A stretch of 21,982 nt of DNA from Desulfobulbaceae bacterium (GCA_023230525.1 JALNXE010000071.1:1-21982); one strand, 5' to 3'. Positions 12,823 to 21,217 are shown, counted from the stretch's first letter. Program-made: numbers and translations. The notes: generated from the sequence alone by a model not told the origin.

Positions 12823-15318
12823 CTAACTGCACGCCCGTGCCACCTTTCTGGCGTCATCCCTACTCATCGACGCCCCAAGATCCAGCCAATATATGACGTT
12901 GTAATAGCGATACTTGTCGCTGCCAATGTATTCACGAAGAATCGACTTGATCCGCTTCGCGGGGAACGCTCGGACAGCCAAGACAGAGGCGGATTTACGA
13001 ACCCCATCTGACTCATGATTGAAGAGGGAGAACAAGGCATCATGAGATATTTTTACGAACCGAGATTCGGCGCATAGATCAATTGTCTTTTTCAAAATAG
13101 CAGCTGGCATCTCTAGAGAAAGAAGATCCGAAACCGAGTGTTTCTTGCCGATTGATGTTATGGCCCTCGCGACTTCGAACTGAAACTCTTCATCAGGCGA
13201 CATCGTTAGCAGTGTCGAGCCTATATTTGGCCCTTCGGCGTTCGCAAGCAAAGGTATATCAGTCCAATCTCCGTGCCTTCCCAAATACTTAGCATCCAGT
13301 AACGACGCCCCTGCATAGCTGTCTCTGAGGTTAGCCCTTATCCTCTGCAAATCTTCAGACTTTTGCGCTGCACAAAGCACATTCAACCCCTGCCTAGTGA
13401 GTTCCTTGCGCAAATATTCCTCCTGCGAGCCTCTCATCTTCTTGACGATATCCTTAATGGCAGCGTTGTTACCGTATGCAGCCTCAAAGCGTCGAATCCG
13501 CTCCTCGAAGTACACACTGAACCTGTTGTCCACATCGTAACGAAGTTCATCAGCACGATTCCTAAAATACCTCTCCACGAGTGCGAAGTACGGAGAGTCC
13601 TCGAATATTAAGCTCAACCCGGCTCTCTTTTCTAGCTCCGATTCAGAGAGACTTTTCAACATCTTTAACTGATACTGCTGAAAGAGTTCCTCCCCCGTCT
13701 TGTCTGAGTCTGTTAGACTGCCCAATCCCAAAAAAGGGGAGCTAGGTTGCTTCTTTGGCTGGACCAGGATCTTCTTGATTTCCTCATCCGCAAGCGTCTT
13801 CCCAAGTTTCATTAGCACTGCGATAGCCTCTCTACGCACTAAAGCATCACTATCCCCAGAAAGTCGTTCAGCCAAACCGATATCCAATGCGTCCCGGCTA
13901 TGCAGCGACTTCATTGCTCGCAGTCGAACCTGAGGGTTGCGATGCTCAAGTCCAAGAAGCAGCGCGGAAGTTTCTAGGCCACCGAAACCCTCAAGAACGG
14001 TCCGAAGCAAATCGGCGTTTAGTGTCTCGAACTGTGACTCAAGGACCAACTTTTGGGCCGCTGTCACCTGACCAGTCCGAAGCAGAATTCCAACCATGCA
14101 TTCAAGTGCGCTACGAGATGTACCATAGTCGCTCCGAGCGTATTCCTTTCTGGCGATCTCCAGATCCACAGCGGTGCCACATTTGGCGAGATATCCTAGA
14201 GCCGCCGTCCTCACTTTGGACGATGAGTCATCTGAGAACCAAGTCTTTGTGATCCATTCTCGTTTGGTCGTATCGTCATCTGTCGGGAGATCAATACCCA
14301 ATGCGGTCAACACGGAAATCGCTCCAACCTTTTCGTTCTCGTTAGTGGCTCCGGCGAACGAGGAGACGACAGCAGGATCGAATTTAGAATCCGCTAGAGC
14401 GGAATACCAACACCACAGGGGCACATTCTCGTTGGCGAAATGCTGAAAACCCAAACGAGTGAGCGAGAGGGTCTCCCTTTTACCCAGCATTATCCCTTCG
14501 GTGCATGCCGCAAAGAGGATATTGATATCATGAACACCCAGATTCATCTCCTCGTTGCCCGGCTTTGATATTGAATTCGCCAGCAATCTGAACCGTGCAA
14601 CATCACTAGCGCTGAGCCCATCCAAAGAATCCGGCCGTCTGATCTTTTCGACAAGTCCCTCAAGAAATTTAAAGCCTTCAGCAGACAGCGGAGACGATTC
14701 GCGCCCCGTATCTTCCTCATTAGCCACCCCAGAATCCGATCGAGCACGTTTTGCCTCCAGCTCGTCGGGTTCGGATGATTCATCCTCGGCCCTGATGCGA
14801 TTTACATACGCGGTGACGCATTTCCTAGCTGACTTTTCCATATCCCGCACCGTAGAGAAATTCTGAAACAGAATCTTCTTGCCGGCGATGATCGTTTTCC
14901 GAAACTCCAGAACCTTCTTAAGGTCATCACCCGGGTCCACCATGAACTCGTTAGGGATCTGCTTGAAGAAGAGTGAAATTCCGGGACTTCCGGTCTTTTC
15001 GCACCTTGCCATCGACCGTTCAAATTCCTCTTCGAACCCAGAAGAGAATTCTCCATCTTTGTCTGGTGGAGTACCCCACCTTTTCCAGATCATTCCCAGA
15101 AATAAATCGCACCGATCGAGATCTTGGTTTATGAGATGCTGCGGTCGGCCGAAACCTGCAACGGTTTCTTCCCACCCAATCAGCTCGACTTGATAACCAA
15201 GCTCGTACGCCCAAGATTCGTTAAATTCGCCAACCACGTCTCGTATAGCTTGTCGCTCATCCTGAAGATCGCCAGGTGAGGCCAAAAATGCGCGGATGAT
15301 CTTTCGTGTACTAGACAA
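12823..15318 (-). CDS. DUF4062 N-terminal domain plus helical-repeat protein, probable defence gene
   Basis: 831 residues from a TTG at 15318 (MSSTRKIIRAFLASP); the frame has no ATG between the upstream stop and this point, and DUF4062 proteins begin at just this position. Residues 1 to about 165 are DUF4062, a TIR-related domain: RAFLASPGDLQDERQAI, VELIGWEETVAGFGRPQHLI, DRCDLFLGMIWKRWG, SSGFEEEFERSM. A charged linker follows (about 175-210). The remaining 600 residues are helical, with repeated HEAT-like units (for example HRNPQVRLRAMKSL and SDALVRREAIAVLMKLG). DUF4062 is common at the N-terminus of defence proteins with NTPase or repeat sensors; no P-loop is visible here. An attC follows 102 bases after the stop. 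Confidence 0.8.
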   Translation of the reverse strand: MSSTRKIIRAFLASPGDLQDERQAIRDVVGEFNESWAYELGYQVELIGWEETVAGFGRPQHLINQDLDRCDLFLGMIWKRWGTPPDKDGEFSSGFEEEFERSMARCEKTGSPGISLFFKQIPNEFMVDPGDDLKKVLEFRKTIIAGKKILFQNFSTVRDMEKSARKCVTAYVNRIRAEDESSEPDELEAKRARSDSGVANEEDTGRESSPLSAEGFKFLEGLVEKIRRPDSLDGLSASDVARFRLLANSISKPGNEEMNLGVHDINILFAACTEGIMLGKRETLSLTRLGFQHFANENVPLWCWYSALADSKFDPAVVSSFAGATNENEKVGAISVLTALGIDLPTDDDTTKREWITKTWFSDDSSSKVRTAALGYLAKCGTAVDLEIARKEYARSDYGTSRSALECMVGILLRTGQVTAAQKLVLESQFETLNADLLRTVLEGFGGLETSALLLGLEHRNPQVRLRAMKSLHSRDALDIGLAERLSGDSDALVRREAIAVLMKLGKTLADEEIKKILVQPKKQPSSPFLGLGSLTDSDKTGEELFQQYQLKMLKSLSESELEKRAGLSLIFEDSPYFALVERYFRNRADELRYDVDNRFSVYFEERIRRFEAAYGNNAAIKDIVKKMRGSQEEYLRKELTRQGLNVLCAAQKSEDLQRIRANLRDSYAGASLLDAKYLGRHGDWTDIPLLANAEGPNIGSTLLTMSPDEEFQFEVARAITSIGKKHSVSDLLSLEMPAAILKKTIDLCAESRFVKISHDALFSLFNHESDGVRKSASVLAVRAFPAKRIKSILREYIGSDKYRYYNVIYWLDLGASMSRDDARKVARACS

Positions 15319-15650
15319 TATTTGATTACCGAAACTTGTGATTTGCAGGAAAACCAGCTGAATGATTGGTATGTAAGAATCTCCCCACCGTTCAACACGA
15401 AGAGACTGTCAACAATCTCGACAAAGAAAGGAGAAAGGGGCCAAGTTCGCTTTTGGCTTTTATTCCACTCATAAAAGTTATACTTCGAATCCAAATCATT
15501 GATACTATTCTATCGGGTGCAATAATTTGCAAGGGAAATATGACAGAGGCGTATCTGGATTGGTGAACAGTATAATTGAGATGTGAATTGATTATCTTTT
15601 GCCTTGGAGGAAATAAGGAATTTAAGATGTTTCCTGATAAGTGCCCAACC
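15319..15650. other. Gene-free stretch between DUF4062 gene and integrase
   Basis: 332 bases without a supportable gene. It is AT-rich near the integrase stop. It should hold the promoter of the DUF4062 gene, but no clear -35/-10 pair stands out. I looked for an attC or attI-like site here; GTTGAAC (minus strand, at 15390-15396) fits the R' consensus but has no paired arm, so none is called. Confidence 0.4.
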
Positions 15651-16649
15651 CTACCCCAGCTTTGCAGCAAGATCCTCGGCTCTCAGATGAGTATAGCGTT
15701 TGAGCATCTTTAAATCTTTGTGCCCCGTGATCGCCGAAACTTCCATGGGGTTGAAGATCCCCATTTCAAAAAAGCGGCTGGTCGCCTCATGTCTTAAGTC
15801 ATGAAACCGCAGATCCTCGATGTTCGCCCTCTTCAGAGCCCGGCGCCAAGCACTTTCAAAACTCCAAGCACCATTCCACTCAAAAAACACGCGGTCGTCA
15901 CTGATTGAGCGGGGTCGATGCCGCAGTGCTTCGACGGCCCTGGTCGAAAGAGGAACACAGCGGCTTTCGCCGTTCTTGGTGTCAAGCAGTCTAGCGACCC
16001 GCTTTTGCGGGTCGATTTCAGACCATCGCAAGCTCAGCAGTTCGCCAAGGCGCATGGCTGTTTCAATGGCCAAGATGACTATATCTTTCAGCGCCACGCT
16101 TCGTGATGAGCCGCAGACAGCAAGCAGTCTTTCTTCCTCATCGCCCTGCAGCCGCCGGTCTCGCGCCTTGCTGGTCGCGGGTAGCCGGATCGCTTGCACC
16201 GGGTTGGACAGAACTTCCATCCCCCATTCCTTGCGGGCCACCGTGAACAGATGAGAGATGATAGCAAGCTCAAGCCGGACTGTGCTCTGTGACTTCCCGG
16301 CCTCCAGGCGGTCATCGCGATATCGAGCGAAGTCCACCCCTCGCAGGGTGGCAAGATACCTCTGAGAAAGCGGGTGACGTTTCCATGCCTCGATACGCGA
16401 TTGTTCCTGCTGGAAACCTTTTTTTTGTGGTGTGATTTCTCGCGAATAGCGGTCAAGAGCCTCAGCCAGGGTGGTGTTCTCTGCTTCTCTTCTGCTGACA
16501 AAAACACCACGGGACATTTCGGACTCGATTTCCCGCGCCCAGTCTTCGGCGTCTTTTTTAACTTCAAAAGTCTTGCACTGAACTGGTTGCCCTTTTTTTC
16601 GGATACGGACTTCCCATTGGTAAGGACCCCGCTTTCTGATTGTTGCCAT
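15651..16649 (-). CDS. int: Tyrosine integrase of the tRNA-Arg island
   Basis: 332 residues, a full-length integrase. The N-terminus (MATIRKRGPYQWEVRIRKKG and FEVKKDAEDWAREIESEM) is an arm-type DNA-binding domain, followed by a core-binding domain (about 60-155). Catalytic residues are all visible: Arg200 in TAMRLGELLSLRW, Lys225 in LDTKNGESR, His283-x-x-Arg286 in FHDLRHEA, His310 in GHKD and Tyr319 in KRYTH. Ribosome binding site GGAG, 7-8 bases before the ATG. Its start lies about 115 bases from the tRNA-Arg 3' end, so that tRNA is the probable attachment site. It lacks the extra helix region expected of integron integrases, so it does not explain the attC cassettes. Confidence 0.92.
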   Translation of the reverse strand: MATIRKRGPYQWEVRIRKKGQPVQCKTFEVKKDAEDWAREIESEMSRGVFVSRREAENTTLAEALDRYSREITPQKKGFQQEQSRIEAWKRHPLSQRYLATLRGVDFARYRDDRLEAGKSQSTVRLELAIISHLFTVARKEWGMEVLSNPVQAIRLPATSKARDRRLQGDEEERLLAVCGSSRSVALKDIVILAIETAMRLGELLSLRWSEIDPQKRVARLLDTKNGESRCVPLSTRAVEALRHRPRSISDDRVFFEWNGAWSFESAWRRALKRANIEDLRFHDLRHEATSRFFEMGIFNPMEVSAITGHKDLKMLKRYTHLRAEDLAAKLG

Positions 16650-16718
16650 TTTTTATCTCCATTTCGAGTTTGAAACCTTTCTCTTATTGGAGCAAAATTG
16701 GAGCAAAAATACAAGAAA

Positions 16719-16755
16719 ATAAAAAAGCGGCTAACCGTTTATCGGCTAACCGCTT
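16719..16755 (-). terminator. Rho-independent terminator after tRNA-Arg
   Basis: Read on the minus strand: arms AAGCGGTTAGCCG and CGGTTAGCCGCTT (16755-16743 and 16737-16725) pair fully if G-U pairs are allowed, around a five-base loop, followed by a T-rich tail (TTTTTTATTTTC). It lies 8 bases past the encoded CCA. Confidence 0.8.
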
Positions 16756-16763
16756 GAATTTAC

Positions 16764-16840
16764 TGGTGCACCCGGCACGATTCGAACGTGCGACCTACGG
16801 ATTCGTAGTCCGGCACTCTATCCAGCTGAGCTACGGGTGC
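16764..16840 (-). tRNA. tRNA-Arg (anticodon ACG), CCA encoded
   Basis: The 77-base minus-strand gene folds into a cloverleaf: acceptor GCACCCG / CGGGTGC, D-arm GCTC...GAGT, anticodon loop CTACGAA with anticodon ACG, T-arm GCACG-TTCGAAT-CGTGC, then A and CCA. The outermost anticodon-stem pair is a C-T mismatch. The 3' end faces the integrase, consistent with use as an integration site. Confidence 0.95.
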
Positions 16841-16859
16841 TTTGGTTGAAGAAGTGATT

Positions 16860-16888
16860 TTTATACCTTATCTGAACCAATTCATCAA
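16860..16888 (-). promoter_or_regulatory. Promoter of tRNA-Arg
   Basis: Minus strand: -35 TTGATG (16883-16888) and -10 TATAAA (16860-16865) with a 17-base spacer; the tRNA 5' end is 19 bases past the -10, which fits a short 5' leader. Confidence 0.6.
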
Positions 16889-17053
16889 CACAATTTTTTG
16901 ACTGTCTCGCAAAACCCCCGCGACAGCCGGACAGTGCAGGATAACTTCATGATTTACCGTCACGAAAATTCGGTGATGAGACGTTACGAAGCCATCAATT
17001 TTTCACCAAAAAAAAGAAGACTTTCAGCGGGCGACTGGCGCCGCCGGACCCGA

Positions 17054-19321
17054 CTACCACACGGAGCGCAGCCCCTGTTTTTTTCTGACCTGATCGATTC
17101 GTCTTTCCAGATCAACCCGCCAGTCGGCATGAATGCGCGCGCCGGACGGGCCGATCAGTTCCGGCAGGCCATAGACCAGACGGTCGGCGGCGCGGCTTGC
17201 CTCGATGACCGCCTCAATGGAGCGTGCTCCGAATTTATACTGGGCAATGAGCAGGCGCAACAGCAGGCCCGAGGTTTTTCTGGCCGCCTTTTTCCAGTGG
17301 GTATCCATCTGGTGGGCGATGATGAAGGCCCTTTTCAGCAGGATGCGGCGCAACTCCTCCAGCTCCACAGGGGAGGCCGAATCGCGCAGCAACTCCTCGC
17401 CGATTTCTATGCCGTCAATATCCAGCACGACCCGCAGCCGGCTCATGAAGTCAGGAATCTTCAGGGTTTTGGTCAGTTGCAGCTCCTGGGGGGTGGCCTT
17501 GCTCAGCATCTCCTCCATGGCCAGCCAGCTGGTCTTGACCCCGCCGGCAAAGACGAAAATCGAGCGGCCGATATAGTAGGGGATGCCATGCACATAGGTC
17601 ACCCCATCCTGCATGGAGGGGAGAAAGTAGCGCAGATAGCCGAATTCATGGCCACCGTATCGGCAGTCAAACTCATCCCAGAAGGTGATCGGCACCTTGC
17701 CCTTGGCCACCGAGGCGCGGACCAGATCAATGGCCGAATTGATCTCATCCGGCTCGGCAAACTGGGTCAGGTTGAATTCAAAGAAATCAAAGGGATCCCG
17801 GTCAAATTTCCGCCCGATCACCTTGGCCACCTCTTTCACGGCAAAGGATTTGCCGGAGCCCGGGGGGCCGAACACGCCGATGCACAGCGGCCGCTGAAAG
17901 CTCTCCTTGCTGACATAGGAGTCCATGACCGACTGCAGGGTGAGCACCGGCCCGATTTCCGCCGGATCGGTGGTGCGCAGATGGCCGACATTGAACATGC
18001 GCAGATTCTCAAAACCGCTTTTGCGGCTGACCTCTTCCTTCAGATAATGCAGCACCTCCAGAATAATATCCATGTAACCAGGGGGCACCGCACCCGCCCG
18101 CATGGCCGCATGATGGGATGAAGTGCAGCCGGACTGGCTGAAGAAGGAACGCAGGCCGGCCATTTTCCCCTTGCTCCACTCCTGGGCGGAAACCAGCTCC
18201 AGGCTCTTGTCAAATTCCGGGGAAAAACCGGGCAGTTCGACAAAACAGGGATCATTGTAATCCAGAAAGGAGCAAGGAGCGCCGTTGGGAAAGGTTGAGG
18301 TGAAATCAAGATTAGGCAGTTCCAGCGATTCATTGAAATAATAGCCGTGATCATAGAGCAGCTGCCAGTTGAGCAGGGTCCGTTTGGAAAAGTCGCAGAA
18401 GAAACTGCGGCCCGCCACCACCTCCCCCATGCGGATAAAATCCATGGCCAGCATGGAGGTGACCAGGGTATCATAGGCCGGCACCGACCCCTTCTGGCGG
18501 GGGGAACTCTTTTCCGGCAGGCTCCCTTCCCGGTGGCGGAAAAAAACATTTTTCGGGCTGACGTAAAGCAGGCCATGGGGAAACATCTCGATCATGACAT
18601 GGCAGCGGAAACGGCCGCGCTGGGCATCCCAGATACCAACCTCCGGTGAACGCAAGGCCCGCAGGGACATGGCGACAATCGACTCCCACACCACTGAACT
18701 GTCCATCTCCATGCGGGTGGTTTCCAGATCGGACAGCCGGCCGAACAGCACGAAATTTTCACCGAACTGTTCCGCCCATTCCAGCCAGTAGGCCACGCTG
18801 ATACCCATGGCAATGACCCAGGCAGACGGATTCAGCCCTTTCAGCTCCGCGGCAATCTGGGGAGGCCGGCCACCGTCATCAACAATCATGATGCCATCAT
18901 GACCGCTCAATTTTTCGCGATTGTCATCGGTTATGGTCAGGGCCTTCTCATCGGAACCGCGCCCGGCAAAGGGCAGAATCTGATGCACCATGAACCAGCC
19001 ATGATCCTTGTCGATTTCCGGCCGCTGCCTTTTCCGGAAAACCTGGAAAATATCCTTCTGGTCGCCATAGGCAATGGTGGTGATCTGCGGGCTCAGATTG
19101 CCGCTGGTCAGATAGGAGGCCAGCCAGGTCAGACACTGTTCCAGCCGTCCGTTTTCCACGGCAACCTTACCGGCCAGCAGCTCGACAAAATCGCCGGGAT
19201 TATACCCGTAGGCCGGCAGGCTGCCCTCTTCAATCAGGCTCACCTCCTTGATCGGCAGATTACGGATCTTCACGTTTGAACCAAGAAAAAGTATTTTTTG
19301 ATTTCTCTCATCTGTTTTCAT
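17054..19321 (-). CDS. AAA+ family ATPase of unknown function
   Basis: 755 residues from the ATG at 19321; ribosome binding site GGGAG is 10 bases upstream, while a GTG at 19327 would be too close to it. The first 450 residues are unrecognised, without membrane segments. They include DGIMIVDDGGRPPQIAAEL (about 142-160) and FGENFVLFGRLSDLE (about 186-200). An AAA+ module follows: Walker A GVFGPPGSGKS (about 482-492), Walker B-like ITFWDEFD (about 545-552), then YFLPSMQDG and GRSIFVFAGGVKTSW, a pattern seen in a little-studied AAA+ group. The C-terminus is helical and basic. A Fur-type palindrome overlaps its promoter. Likely a remodelling ATPase with its own sensor region; the substrate is unknown. 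Confidence 0.75.
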   Translation of the reverse strand: MKTDERNQKILFLGSNVKIRNLPIKEVSLIEEGSLPAYGYNPGDFVELLAGKVAVENGRLEQCLTWLASYLTSGNLSPQITTIAYGDQKDIFQVFRKRQRPEIDKDHGWFMVHQILPFAGRGSDEKALTITDDNREKLSGHDGIMIVDDGGRPPQIAAELKGLNPSAWVIAMGISVAYWLEWAEQFGENFVLFGRLSDLETTRMEMDSSVVWESIVAMSLRALRSPEVGIWDAQRGRFRCHVMIEMFPHGLLYVSPKNVFFRHREGSLPEKSSPRQKGSVPAYDTLVTSMLAMDFIRMGEVVAGRSFFCDFSKRTLLNWQLLYDHGYYFNESLELPNLDFTSTFPNGAPCSFLDYNDPCFVELPGFSPEFDKSLELVSAQEWSKGKMAGLRSFFSQSGCTSSHHAAMRAGAVPPGYMDIILEVLHYLKEEVSRKSGFENLRMFNVGHLRTTDPAEIGPVLTLQSVMDSYVSKESFQRPLCIGVFGPPGSGKSFAVKEVAKVIGRKFDRDPFDFFEFNLTQFAEPDEINSAIDLVRASVAKGKVPITFWDEFDCRYGGHEFGYLRYFLPSMQDGVTYVHGIPYYIGRSIFVFAGGVKTSWLAMEEMLSKATPQELQLTKTLKIPDFMSRLRVVLDIDGIEIGEELLRDSASPVELEELRRILLKRAFIIAHQMDTHWKKAARKTSGLLLRLLIAQYKFGARSIEAVIEASRAADRLVYGLPELIGPSGARIHADWRVDLERRIDQVRKKQGLRSVW

Positions 19322-19361
19322 TTGCACGGCTCCCTATAGGATCGAGTGGGTTCGAACCGGG

Positions 19362-19390
19362 AAAATATCATTTGTGATAATAATTATCAA
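19362..19390 (-). promoter_or_regulatory. Promoter of the AAA+ ATPase gene
   Basis: Minus strand: -35 TTGATA (19385-19390) and -10 TATTTT (19362-19367), spacer 17. The -10 is about 40 bases before the ATG. The Fur-type palindrome covers the -35 and the spacer. Confidence 0.55.
19375..19389. promoter_or_regulatory. Fur-box-like palindrome (7-1-7)
   Basis: TGATAATAATTATCA is a perfect 7-1-7 inverted repeat identical to the Fur consensus TGATAATnATTATCA. It overlaps the promoter of the AAA+ ATPase gene and lies about 180 bases from the divergent smr gene. Binding would block the ATPase promoter. The site match is direct; that Fur uses it is inference. AT-rich flanks raise the chance of a coincidental match. 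Confidence 0.6.
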
Positions 19391-19570
19391 TTATTAATTA
19401 CTTATTTTAATTTTACCTGGCCCCTGGCCGCAAGCGCCAAGTTCATTCCATCTATAGTTTTCTTCCGCCCTGGCCATTGACTTCCCGGCGCAGATTATTT
19501 AGGCTCTGAGCAAGAAAAGTTTTTCCCGGCAAGGCGCGGGAGCAGCCTTGGAAACCAGACAGGACCCACC

Positions 19571-19852
19571 ATGGACGAAACAGCAGCGGTTGACCTGCCT
19601 ATTGACGGCATTCTTGACTTACACACCTTCAATCCCCGCGAGGTGAAGAGTCTGGTGCCGGAGTATATCCGAGTCTGCCGGGAACGCAACATCCTCCAGG
19701 TCCGCATCATCCACGGCAAAGGCACAGGCACCCTGCTGCGCACCGTGCATGCCATCCTGGAACGGATGCCGGAGGTTGTCTCCTTCCGCCTGGCCCATGA
19801 GGACAGAAGCGGTTGGGGAGCTACGCTGGTCGACCTGGCCGCCCAACCGTAA
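19571..19852 (+). CDS. Small Smr-domain protein
   Basis: 93 residues, a stand-alone Smr domain: ILDLHTFNPREV (14-25) with the L-D-L-H motif, VRIIHGKGTGTLLRTV (45-60) with the H-G-K-G-x-G motif, and a glycine-containing end GWGATLVDL. Smr domains, first seen at the C-terminus of MutS2, bind or nick DNA or RNA, and stand-alone versions act in RNA cleavage or quality control in some bacteria. Start: ATG at 19571 with ribosome binding site AGGA 6 bases upstream. Divergent from the AAA+ ATPase gene across about 250 bases. No further genes follow closely, so it is probably monocistronic. Confidence 0.88.
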   Translation: MDETAAVDLPIDGILDLHTFNPREVKSLVPEYIRVCRERNILQVRIIHGKGTGTLLRTVHAILERMPEVVSFRLAHEDRSGWGATLVDLAAQP

Positions 19853-20199
19853 TGGAGGCGGCCCCGGCCCTGGCATCCCTTCCTGCAAGATCAAACCCCA
19901 GTCTGCGCAATGATCCCCTTCCTGCTTTTCCGCCCACAGGGTGACTTGACAAAATACCTTGACACCCCCCGCAGCCGGTCGTTTACTGGTCGTATATGTC
20001 CTGAAAAACATTTATATTATATGCTGCTGCCACGATCAAAGGTCAAGCAGTTAACGCTTTCCGCGGCAGAAGATGATGTAGCTTGCCATGGTTTTTTTCA
20101 TAATAATTCTTATATTTACTCCTAACAGATCATGCCGGGGAAGCAATGCCGCTGATTTTGCTCCCCGCGCTGAATGATCACCTGAAAAGGAGACAAGTT
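19853..20199. other. Intergenic stretch with 5' leader hairpin
   Basis: 347 bases with no gene I can support. Near its end, 20128-20179 folds as nested inverted arms: GATCA with TGATC, and CGGGGAAGCAA with TTGCTCCCCG (one bulge). This hairpin ends 8 bases before the ribosome binding site of the lipoprotein gene, so it may affect its mRNA stability or translation. Two TTGACA-like -35 elements occur near 19945 and 19959, without a convincing -10. Confidence 0.4.
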
Positions 20200-20712
20200 A
20201 TGCAAAATTTACGAATAATTTTCCTGAAAACGACGACTTTTATCCTGGCCCTGCTCCTTGCCGCCATGGGTGGGATCATGACGGCCTGCAGCACAGGGTC
20301 ATACGGCCATCTTGATTTCAAGCTCGCGGTCAATGACATCTTCGAGTCAGGGCAGGTCATGGACAATTACAACTATTATTACATCGGCCCGGAGGCTGAA
20401 CCGGTTGCCATCATGGCCATAGACAAAAAATACCAGCTCACGCCCAGCCTGTGGAAAGAAATCAAGCTCACTCCCCAGCAGCTCAAAGCCTGGATGAGCC
20501 GGATTGACAACCACTACCGGCTCAGAAACAGATACGATGGTGCGTACATCCTGGACCAGAACGGCAATCAGGTCGGCCTGTGGTATTCACAACTTGACTG
20601 GACCACAATTCAGCGTGGCGAAGGCAACCAGCTGACAATTTATACCCCGGACACCACCAAGAATCTGGATAATTTCGGCAGGGGCGTCATCTCGGGTTCA
20701 GGCAGTAATTAA
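20200..20712 (+). CDS. Predicted lipoprotein of unknown function
   Basis: 170 residues from the ATG at 20200, chosen for the strong ribosome binding site AAGGAG 8 bases before it; a longer reading from 20146 would place the signal peptide internally. A basic start (MQNLRIIFLK) and a hydrophobic stretch lead to a lipobox ending in Cys30 (GIMTAC), so the mature protein is probably anchored to a membrane. The mature part contains YNYYYIGPEAEPVAIMAIDKKYQL and WKEIKLTPQQLKAWMSRI, and ends in a Gly/Ser-rich tail. It resembles small lipoproteins found widely in proteobacteria that have no assigned function. Fifteen bases separate it from the transporter gene, so they may be co-transcribed. Confidence 0.8.
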   Translation: MQNLRIIFLKTTTFILALLLAAMGGIMTACSTGSYGHLDFKLAVNDIFESGQVMDNYNYYYIGPEAEPVAIMAIDKKYQLTPSLWKEIKLTPQQLKAWMSRIDNHYRLRNRYDGAYILDQNGNQVGLWYSQLDWTTIQRGEGNQLTIYTPDTTKNLDNFGRGVISGSGSN

Positions 20713-20727
20713 GCTCTGAAAAAATAA

Positions 20728-21138
20728 ATGGACAACTGGCTGCTGTCGGCATTACTGGCGATGATTGTTTACGGCTTTTGGGGATTCTTCCCCAAAATTG
20801 CCGTAAGCTACATTTCACCCCAGAGCGCCTTGGTCTATGAGGTGGCCGGCGCTATACTGGTTGGCCTGCTCACCCTCTTTTTCATCAGATTCCACCTGGA
20901 GTTCCACCCAAAGGGTGTTTTGTTTGCCGTGCTCACCGGCATCGCCGGTATGGTCGGCACCTTTTTCTTCTTCTCGGCGGCCCAGAAAGGAAAAATCGCC
21001 ATTGTGGTCGGCCTGACCGCCCTCTACCCGCTGATCACCGTCATGCTGGCCGTTATCTTTCTGCGGGAACCCCTTACCCTCAAGCAGATCATCGGCCTGG
21101 TTCTGGCCTGTAGCGCCATTCTGCTGCTGTCCCCCTGA
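20728..21138 (+). CDS. Single EamA-domain (DMT superfamily) transporter
   Basis: 136 residues, almost entirely hydrophobic, with about five predicted membrane helices. It is one EamA repeat: it begins DNWLLSALLAMIVYGFWGFFPKIA, contains GIAGMVGTFFFFSAAQKG and ALYPLITVMLAVIFLREPLTLKQIIGLVL, the R-E-x-x-x-x-x-Q-x-x-G signature at the end of an EamA repeat. Typical EamA transporters have two such repeats; half-length members work as dimers, like small multidrug resistance proteins. Substrate unknown. No clear ribosome binding site precedes the ATG, which is 15 bases after the lipoprotein stop, so translation may depend on the upstream gene. Confidence 0.88.
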   Translation: MDNWLLSALLAMIVYGFWGFFPKIAVSYISPQSALVYEVAGAILVGLLTLFFIRFHLEFHPKGVLFAVLTGIAGMVGTFFFFSAAQKGKIAIVVGLTALYPLITVMLAVIFLREPLTLKQIIGLVLACSAILLLSP

Positions 21139-21217
21139 AAGGTAACGATCATTGCGGTGCGGGGCCCCCGGTTGCGGCAGGTCAAGAGTTTGGCTGGAAA
21201 CAAATTTTGCCCAATTA

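Larger units (their letters stand above)
1..16766. mobile_element. tRNA-Arg-anchored accessory island (right end; left end not in window)
   Basis: Everything left of the tRNA-Arg gene is accessory in character: a tRNA-proximal tyrosine integrase, a MobV-like relaxase, several toxin-antitoxin modules with decayed copies, and integron-type cassettes. The tRNA 3' end (CCA encoded at 16764-16766) is the natural attachment site for the adjacent integrase. I found no second copy of the tRNA 3' segment by eye, so the left boundary is probably outside the window, or the region is several elements side by side. Seen: gene content and layout. Inferred: a single island. There is no mating-pair formation machinery in the window, so it would need a helper for transfer. 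Confidence 0.55.

Noticed and set aside
15319..15420. attC or attI upstream of the DUF4062 gene
   Set aside because: GTTGAAC at 15390-15396 (minus) has no complementary partner arm within 150 bases.
15651..16649. Integrase considered as an integron integrase for the attC sites
   Set aside because: It has an arm-binding N-terminus and tRNA-adjacent location typical of island integrases and no visible integron-specific insert.
16898..18121. 407-residue plus-strand open reading frame
   Set aside because: It lies opposite the AAA+ ATPase gene, lacks domain motifs and has low-complexity codon-shadow composition.
19495..20011. Minus-strand reading frames of 86 and 130 residues opposite the smr gene
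   Set aside because: They are shadows of the Smr-domain gene, which has clear motifs and a ribosome binding site.
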